The position numbers were made by a program, and so were the translations under genes. DNA of 64,000 nt from Sphingomonas taxi (GTDB lineage Bacteria > Pseudomonadota > Alphaproteobacteria > Sphingomonadales > Sphingomonadaceae): contig QFQI01000002.1 of NCBI GenBank assembly GCA_003243195.1, forward strand, positions 1 to 64,000, given 5' to 3'. The notes beneath the pieces are model-generated. The model did not search any database. It was not told the origin of the DNA and was given only the letters and a program-made list of their open reading frames with translations. Shown here piece after piece: positions 59,109 through 64,000 of this stretch; positions within the stretch are counted from its first letter, which is position 1, and every line of letters begins with the position of its first letter.

Positions 59109-59166
59109 GGATGCCCGGACCAACCGGGCGTGGGAGAGAGCATGCCGCCGAAACAGCATGGCATCC
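59109..59166 (-). other. Structured RNA element upstream of queC
   Basis: On the minus strand, GGATGC (59166-59161) pairs with GCATCC (59114-59109) and encloses two hairpins: CATGC/GCATG (59160-59156 with 59145-59141) and CCGG/CCGG (59127-59124 with 59118-59115). This three-way junction is followed within 3 nt by the terminator at 59106-59074. It could be a leader regulator or a short independent RNA. Confidence 0.4.
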
Positions 59167-59275
59167 TTATGACCGGGAAAGGTTAACGAACCGCTAAGCG
59201 TCCGACCGGGAAACCCGCTGGAGGACGAATGGCGAGGTGTCACCGACCGGCTCCCCCGCCCCGCCCCCTGGCGGA

Positions 59276-60181
59276 TCAGGCCGCCGGTTCGTCGGCCCGC
59301 ATCGGAAAGACGGTGGAGCAGAACGCACAGTCCACCGCGATCACCCCCTGGTCGTCGGCCATCTCCAGCCGCTGTTCGAGCGGAAAGCGCGCCAGCACCG
59401 AACGGATGTGCTCGGGCGTGCAGCGGCATCCCTTCGCGATCGGCTGCGCGGCCAGCACGCGCACCTCGCTTTCCTCGTTGAACAGCCGCCACACCAGCGT
59501 CTCCAGCGGCAGCGCCGCGTCGCCAAGCTCGTCGGCGCCGACGGTGCGGCCCAGCGCCTCGACATGCTCCCATTCGGGATGGTCGAGCTTCGTGTGCAGC
59601 CGCTCGCGCCCTTCCTCGCCTTCGGGCAGGTGCTGGAGCAGCAGCCCGCCGGCGACGCAGCGTCCGTCGGCGTCCTTGCGCATCCCGGCGCGCACCAGCG
59701 TCGGGATCTGCTCCGACTGGAAGAAATAGCTTTGCGCCGCCTCCGCCAGCGTATCGCCGTCCAGCGGGACGATCCCCTGGTAGCGCTCGCCGGTGGTTGC
59801 GAGATCGAAGGTGATCGCCAGATAACCCTTGCCGAACAGCGCGAACAGCGACGGGTCGGCCGGCGCGGCCGCCAGCCGGTCGGCATCGAACTGCACATAG
59901 CCGCGCACCTCGCCGCCGCGCCAGTCGCACACCAGCAGCGTGACCACGCCGTCCTGCGTCTGCGTCTGCATGGTGAGCTGCCCCGCCGGATCCTTCAGCG
60001 TGGAGCCGATCAGCGCGGTCAACGTCAGCGCCTCCGCCAGCAGCTTCTCGATCGCGGGGGGATAGGCATGCGCGGACAGGATCGTGTCCAGCGTCGGGCC
60101 AAGCCGCACGACCCGCCCGCGCGCATGACGGTCCGGGATGGTGAAGCCGAGCGCGCGGTCGGTGTCGGGAGTATCGCTCAT
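59276..60181 (-). CDS. hslO: Redox-regulated chaperone Hsp33
   Basis: Hsp33 (301 aa), a holdase activated by oxidation. The N-terminal domain has LTALIGSTLKDPAGQLTMQT and VQFDADRL-type strands. The C-terminal zinc cysteines are in KGCRCTPEHI (two) and VDCAFCSTVF (two). ATG 60181 is the homologous start. It follows argF on the same strand. Confidence 0.95.
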   Translation of the reverse strand: MSDTPDTDRALGFTIPDRHARGRVVRLGPTLDTILSAHAYPPAIEKLLAEALTLTALIGSTLKDPAGQLTMQTQTQDGVVTLLVCDWRGGEVRGYVQFDADRLAAAPADPSLFALFGKGYLAITFDLATTGERYQGIVPLDGDTLAEAAQSYFFQSEQIPTLVRAGMRKDADGRCVAGGLLLQHLPEGEEGRERLHTKLDHPEWEHVEALGRTVGADELGDAALPLETLVWRLFNEESEVRVLAAQPIAKGCRCTPEHIRSVLARFPLEQRLEMADDQGVIAVDCAFCSTVFPMRADEPAA

Positions 60182-60209
60182 AAGTCCTCGTGCAACAGTC
60201 CCTCCGGAC

Positions 60210-60263
60210 CCGTCATCGGCCACCGGCCGGAACGCGGGATCCGGCCCTGCGCCGGGATGACGG
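60210..60263. repeat. Palindromic intergenic element
   Basis: Ends CCGTCAT and ATGACGG flank a GC-rich interior with CCGGCGC/GCGCCGG-like symmetry. On the minus strand it begins CCGTCATCCCGGCGCAGG, a common style of intergenic palindromic repeat in proteobacteria. It lies between hslO and argF. Confidence 0.45.
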
Positions 60264-60329
60264 AGGAAAGGGCGTCCGCCCGGGCGGGCGGCAGGTCGAC
60301 GACCTATCTGGGAAGCCAGCCGTCCCCGA

Positions 60330-61247
60330 TCAACCGATCTGCCCGAGGCACCAGCGCAGCACCGATTTCTGCGCGTGCAGCCGGTTCTCCGCCTCCGCCC
60401 AGATCAGCGACTGCGGTCCGTCGATCACCTCCGGCGTCACTTCCTCGCCGCGGTGCGCAGGCAGGCAGTGGAGGAACTTCGCGTCCGGCTTCGCCGCCGC
60501 CATCAGCGCGGCGTCGACCTGATAGGGCAGCATCGCCGCCAGCTTCGTCTCGGCATGCGCCTGCCCCATCGAGATCCAGGTGTCGGTGACCACCACATCG
60601 GCGCCCGCCACCGCCTCGCGCGGGTCGGCGACGACGCGCGCGCGGCCGGAGGCGCGGACGATCGCCTCGTCCTCGGGCTGGAATCCCTGCGGACAGGCGG
60701 CGACGACGTCGAAGTGCATCAGCCCGGCCGCCTCGACGATCGAGGCAAGCACGTTGTTGCCGTCACCCAGCCACGCGATCTTCAGCCCCGGCAGCGCCTT
60801 CCCGCTCTCGATGATGGTCAGCAGGTCGGCCATGATCTGGCACGGATGCGACGCATCGGTCAGCCCGTTGATGACCGGGACGGTCGCATGATGCGCCATC
60901 TCCTCCAGCTTGGCGTGATCGTCGGTGCGGATCATGATCGCGTCGACATAGCCGGACAGGACGCGCGCGGTGTCGGCCACCGTTTCGCCGCGACCGAGCT
61001 GCATCTGCCCGGCCTCCATCACGATCGACTGCCCGCCGAGCTGGCGGATCGCCATGTCGAAGCTGACGCGCGTGCGGGTCGAGTTCTTCTCGAAGATCAT
61101 CGCCAGCACATGGCCGGCGAGCGGCGCATCCGCATCGACGCGCCCCTTCGTCCAGCCCGCGCGCGCCGCCTTGCGGTCGAGCGCGTCGTTCAGCATCGCC
61201 GCGATCGCGTCCGGCCCGGCGTCGGTAAGGCTCAGGAAATGGCGCAT
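60330..61247 (-). CDS. argF: Ornithine carbamoyltransferase
   Basis: Arginine-synthesis enzyme (305 aa) making citrulline. Carbamoyl-phosphate motif FEKNSTRTRVSF, HPCQ in TDASHPCQIMADLL, and ornithine-binding HCLPAHRGEEV are all present. ATG 61247 lies 7 nt after argD. Part of argD-argF(-hslO), common in alphaproteobacteria. Confidence 0.96.
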   Translation of the reverse strand: MRHFLSLTDAGPDAIAAMLNDALDRKAARAGWTKGRVDADAPLAGHVLAMIFEKNSTRTRVSFDMAIRQLGGQSIVMEAGQMQLGRGETVADTARVLSGYVDAIMIRTDDHAKLEEMAHHATVPVINGLTDASHPCQIMADLLTIIESGKALPGLKIAWLGDGNNVLASIVEAAGLMHFDVVAACPQGFQPEDEAIVRASGRARVVADPREAVAGADVVVTDTWISMGQAHAETKLAAMLPYQVDAALMAAAKPDAKFLHCLPAHRGEEVTPEVIDGPQSLIWAEAENRLHAQKSVLRWCLGQIG

Positions 61248-61254
61248 CGCGTCC

Positions 61255-62457
61255 TCAATCGTCCGCCGCGGGCACATAGACGCGGGCGGCCTCGCTCAGC
61301 TTCTCGATACATTCCGCGATATGGCTGTCGTCGATCACCAGCGGCGGCAGGATGCGCACGACATTCTCGCCCGCCGCGACCAGCAGCAGCCCGTGATGGT
61401 CGCGGCAATGCGCAACGAAGCGGCGGCTGTCGCTTTTCAGCTTCAGCCCCAGCATCAGCCCGTGGCCGCGCACCGAATCGAACAGCCCGTCGTGGTTGGG
61501 GATCAGTTGCTCCAGCGACGACCGCAGCCGCTCGCCCGTCCGCGCCACCTTGTCGAGGAAACCGTCGGCCAGGATCACGTCCAGCACCGCCTCGCCCGCC
61601 GCCATCGCCAGCGGGTTGCCGCCGTAGGTGGAGCCGTGCGTGCCGAAGATCATGCCCTTGGCGGCCTCGGCGGTGGCGAGGCACGCGCCCAGCGGAAAGC
61701 CGCCGCCGATCCCCTTGGCCACCGCCATGATGTCCGGCACCACGTCATATAGCTCGTGCGCGAAGAACCGGCCGGTGCGGCCATAGCCCGCCTGCACCTC
61801 GTCCAGCACCAGCAGCAGGCCGTGCTCGTCGCAGGCCTTGCGCAGTCCCTGCAGGAACTCGGGCGTGGCGGGGCGGATGCCGCCCTCGCCCTGGATCGGT
61901 TCCACCAGGAAGCCGGCGGTATTGTCGTCGATCAGCGCCAGCGCGCCGTCCAGATCGTTGAACTTCGCATAGCGGAAGCCCGGCAGCAGCGGTTCGAACC
62001 CGTCGCGCATCTTGGGCTGGTCGGTGGCGGAGATCGCGCCCAGCGTCCGTCCGTGGAACGCGGTGTCGAAGGTGATGAGGTCGTGCCGCTCCGGCCGGCC
62101 GTTCGCGAAATGATAGCGGCGCGCGGTCTTGATCGCGCACTCCACCGCTTCCGCGCCCGAATTGGTGAAGAACACCGTGTCGGCGAACGTGTTGTCCACC
62201 AGCCGCTGCGCCAGATGCTCGCCCTGCGGGCTGCCGTACAGGTTGCTGACGTGCATCAGCGTCGCGGCCTGGTCGGCGATCGCCTTCACCAGCGCCGGAT
62301 GCCCATGGCCGAGCGCGTTGACCGCGATGCCGCTGGCGAAATCGAGATATTTCTCGCCACGTTCGCCGAACAGATAGGCGCCCTCGCCGCGCACCGGACG
62401 CACGTCGCACCGCGGGTAGACGGGCATGAGCGGCGTGATGGTTGCGTCGGACGACAC
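61255..62457 (-). CDS. argD: Acetylornithine aminotransferase
   Basis: PLP aminotransferase (400 aa) of arginine synthesis. Conserved segments: YLDFASGIAVNALGHGHP, FTNSGAEAVECAIKTARRY, FHGRTLGA, LVLDEVQAGYGRTG and the PLP lysine in AVAKGIGGGFPLG. The start is GTG 62457 with AGGAG 9 nt upstream. A hairpin with a T-rich tail lies in its leader. Confidence 0.95.
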   Translation of the reverse strand: MSSDATITPLMPVYPRCDVRPVRGEGAYLFGERGEKYLDFASGIAVNALGHGHPALVKAIADQAATLMHVSNLYGSPQGEHLAQRLVDNTFADTVFFTNSGAEAVECAIKTARRYHFANGRPERHDLITFDTAFHGRTLGAISATDQPKMRDGFEPLLPGFRYAKFNDLDGALALIDDNTAGFLVEPIQGEGGIRPATPEFLQGLRKACDEHGLLLVLDEVQAGYGRTGRFFAHELYDVVPDIMAVAKGIGGGFPLGACLATAEAAKGMIFGTHGSTYGGNPLAMAAGEAVLDVILADGFLDKVARTGERLRSSLEQLIPNHDGLFDSVRGHGLMLGLKLKSDSRRFVAHCRDHHGLLLVAAGENVVRILPPLVIDDSHIAECIEKLSEAARVYVPAADD

Positions 62458-62476
62458 GGCGGCCTTCTCCTTCGTG

Positions 62477-62509
62477 GAAAGAACAAGGGCGGTCCGACAG
62501 GGACCGCCC
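62477..62509 (-). terminator. Terminator of parE-yoaK unit, or argD leader hairpin
   Basis: GGGCGGTCC (62487-62495) pairs perfectly with 62501-62509, 5-nt loop, followed on the minus strand by TTGTTCTTT. It lies 55 nt after the yoaK stop and 20 nt before argD. Confidence 0.6.
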
Positions 62510-62564
62510 GTCCCGCCTGATACCGGCAAGTGGTGGCGCGAATCAACACCGCGCGACCCGGCGG

Positions 62565-63194
62565 TCATCCGGGATGAACCGTCCGCATCCGGCTTGCCAC
62601 GGCCGCCAGCACCGCCGCGGCGATCACCGCCGGCCACAGCGCATCCGTGCCGCGGGCCGCATAGGCCAGCGTGCCGCCGCTCGCCCCCGCGACCAGCCCG
62701 CCCCACAGCAGCAGGTAGGGCAGCCACGCGGTCGGCGCGGCGGTGCCCATCAGCGCGTGCGCCAGCGATTGGCCGAGCCGCACCAGCGTCCCGGTCATGT
62801 AGGTGACCGGAACGCTGGCCGAGCCGCCGCGCTGGAACACCACGTTCAGCACGCCCATCGCCATCGCCAGCAGCATCGCCCCCGGCCCCTCGACCATCAG
62901 CAGCGCCGCCCAGGCGAGCAGCGCGGCCGACAGCAGGATCATCACCACCGGCGAACGGCGTCCGAGCCGCTCCACCATGATCGTGGCCACCATCACCCCG
63001 GCGACGAACCCCAGGATCAGCGCCGCCGTCATCGTCCGCCACCCGCCGCCGTCCGCGGCATCCACCGCAAGCTGCGTCGAATTGCCGCTCATGAAGGCGA
63101 CGAACAGCCCGCCGAGCCGCACGAAACCGATCGCATCCACATAGCCCGCCAGCCCCGCCATGGCGGTCGCCAGTCCCCAGTCATTCCGCGTCAC
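62565..63194 (-). CDS. YoaK family (DUF1275) membrane protein
   Basis: Six-helix membrane protein (209 aa) of the DUF1275/YoaK family. Conserved segment GYVDAIGFVRLGGLFVAFMSGNSTQL is split by hydrophobic helices; PVTYMTGTLVRLGQSLAHAL follows. Function unknown. GTG 63194 overlaps the parE stop (GTGA), so it is coupled to parE. Confidence 0.87.
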   Translation of the reverse strand: MTRNDWGLATAMAGLAGYVDAIGFVRLGGLFVAFMSGNSTQLAVDAADGGGWRTMTAALILGFVAGVMVATIMVERLGRRSPVVMILLSAALLAWAALLMVEGPGAMLLAMAMGVLNVVFQRGGSASVPVTYMTGTLVRLGQSLAHALMGTAAPTAWLPYLLLWGGLVAGASGGTLAYAARGTDALWPAVIAAAVLAAVASRMRTVHPG

Positions 63195-64000
63195 GCGTCG
63201 ATCGCCTCCTCGTCCAGCCGCGCGGCATTCTCCTGGATGAAGGCGAACCGATGCGCCGGGTTGGTGCCCATCAGCCGGTCGACCAGATCCTTCACCCCTG
63301 CGCGCTCCTCATATTCCCGCGGCAGCGTGATGCGGATCATGCTGCGCTTCGCCGGGTCCATGGTCGTTTCGCGCAACTGGATCGGATTCATCTCGCCCAG
63401 CCCCTTGAACCGCCCCACCTCGACCTTCTTGCCCTTGAAGGCGGTGCGCTCCAGCTCGGCGCGGTGCGCATCGTCGCGGGCATAAAGGCTCCGGGTGCCG
63501 GCGGTGAGCCGATACAGCGGCGGTTGTGCCAGGTACAGGTGCCCCTGCCGGACCAGCTCCGGCATCTCCTGGAAGAAGAACGTCATCAGCAGCGTCGCGA
63601 TATGCGCGCCGTCGACGTCGGCGTCGGTCATGATGACCACGCGTTCGTAGCGCAACTGCTCGGGTCGGCAATCCTTGCGCGTACCGCAGCCCAGCGCCTG
63701 GATCAGGTCGGCGATCTCCTGATTGGCGAGGATCTTCGCCGCGGTGGCGGAGGCGACGTTCAGGATCTTGCCGCGGATCGGCAGGATCGCCTGCGTCTTG
63801 CGGTCGCGCGCCTGCTTCGCCGAGCCGCCGGCCGAATCGCCCTCGACGATGAACAATTCGGTGCCGTCGGGCGAATCGGCGGCGCAATCGGTCAGCTTGC
63901 CGGGCAGGCGCAGCTTGCGCGCGGAGGTGGCGGTCTTGCGCTTCACGTCGCGCTCCGCCTTGCGCCGCAACCGTTCGTCCATCCGCTCCAGCACATAGCC
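63191..64000 (-). CDS. parE: DNA topoisomerase IV subunit B, C-terminal part
   Basis: The 3' 270 codons of parE; the 5' part is beyond the window. The TOPRIM domain has EGDSAGGSAKQARDRKTQAI and MTDADVDGAHIATLL, and the C-terminus carries GRFKGLGEMNPIQLRETTMD. The latter and the ending AFIQENAARL indicate ParE rather than GyrB. It is followed by coupled yoaK. Confidence 0.93.
   Translation of the reverse strand, partial: GYVLERMDERLRRKAERDVKRKTATSARKLRLPGKLTDCAADSPDGTELFIVEGDSAGGSAKQARDRKTQAILPIRGKILNVASATAAKILANQEIADLIQALGCGTRKDCRPEQLRYERVVIMTDADVDGAHIATLLMTFFFQEMPELVRQGHLYLAQPPLYRLTAGTRSLYARDDAHRAELERTAFKGKKVEVGRFKGLGEMNPIQLRETTMDPAKRSMIRITLPREYEERAGVKDLVDRLMGTNPAHRFAFIQENAARLDEEAIDA

Noticed and set aside
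59028..59200. preQ1 riboswitch upstream of queC
   Set aside because: The short hairpin plus A-rich tail of known preQ1 classes is not present; the structure seen is different.

Overview
The window looks like a chromosomal segment of a Sphingomonas-type alphaproteobacterium (Sphingomonadaceae). The evidence is very high GC with strong G/C third-position bias, a serine palmitoyltransferase locus, the PhyR-NepR-EcfG general stress response, a DUF1153/SciP regulator, the scpA-scpB-tatABC and petABC operons, and small family-restricted lipoproteins. It is core-genome-like: 2 tRNA-Ser genes, no rRNA, no insertion sequence, no CRISPR array and no prophage gene were seen.

Layout. 0-12 kb: tRNA-Ser(GGA), a periplasmic cyclophilin, an Mla-type lipid transport operon (mlaE-mlaF-mlaD-lipoprotein), a DUF445 protein, an RND efflux pair, a SIMPL protein, a GlsB-like stress membrane protein and sciP. 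12-16 kb: mnmA, small secreted proteins, an SMP-30 enzyme, an acetyltransferase and tRNA-Ser(CGA). 16-23.6 kb: hspQ, rplU-rpmA, a GNAT gene, an accessory block (secreted protein, metal-dependent hydrolase/TetR pair, two tiny membrane proteins), then obgE, a Uma2 nuclease and proB. 23.6-33 kb: the sphingolipid region (epimerase/reductase, dedicated acyl carrier protein, serine palmitoyltransferase), a hybrid histidine kinase, an LptF/LptG-like permease pair, a fatty acid desaturase and a candidate ceramide synthase. 33-40 kb: outer-membrane protein, xthA, erpA, M23 peptidase, bcp and glnE. 40-45 kb: the general stress locus with ecfG, a tiny membrane protein, phyR, divergent nepR-phyP, a candidate EcfG-driven C-rich sRNA and an entericidin-like lipoprotein. 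45-52 kb: scpAB-tatABC, apt and petABC. 52-64 kb: trmL, hemF, membrane protein pair, lipB, queC-queE, hslO-argF-argD, yoaK-like and the 3' part of parE.

How it fits together. Sphingomonads build their outer leaflet with glycosphingolipids instead of LPS. Here the ceramide genes lie within 10 kb of an LptFG-type exporter, and an Mla-type system is in the same window, so much of the envelope-lipid machinery is present. The stress locus contains its sigma factor, anti-sigma factor, anti-anti-sigma response regulator, a histidine-kinase-like protein with a degraded ATPase domain (PhyP-like), and apparent direct outputs with GGAAC-N16-CGTT promoters.

The most noteworthy non-coding signals are the candidate stress sRNA at 44467-44566, two-tier hairpins abutting the obgE start and between erpA and the M23 gene, a structured queC leader with a terminator, a shared TTGCGT-N16-CTAGGG promoter on both tRNA-Ser genes, and several genes of 44-57 codons that are easily missed (nepR, entericidin, 12318-12491, 20195-20335, 39750-39923, 41363-41506). 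Functions are from reading sequence and recalling families; no database search was run.
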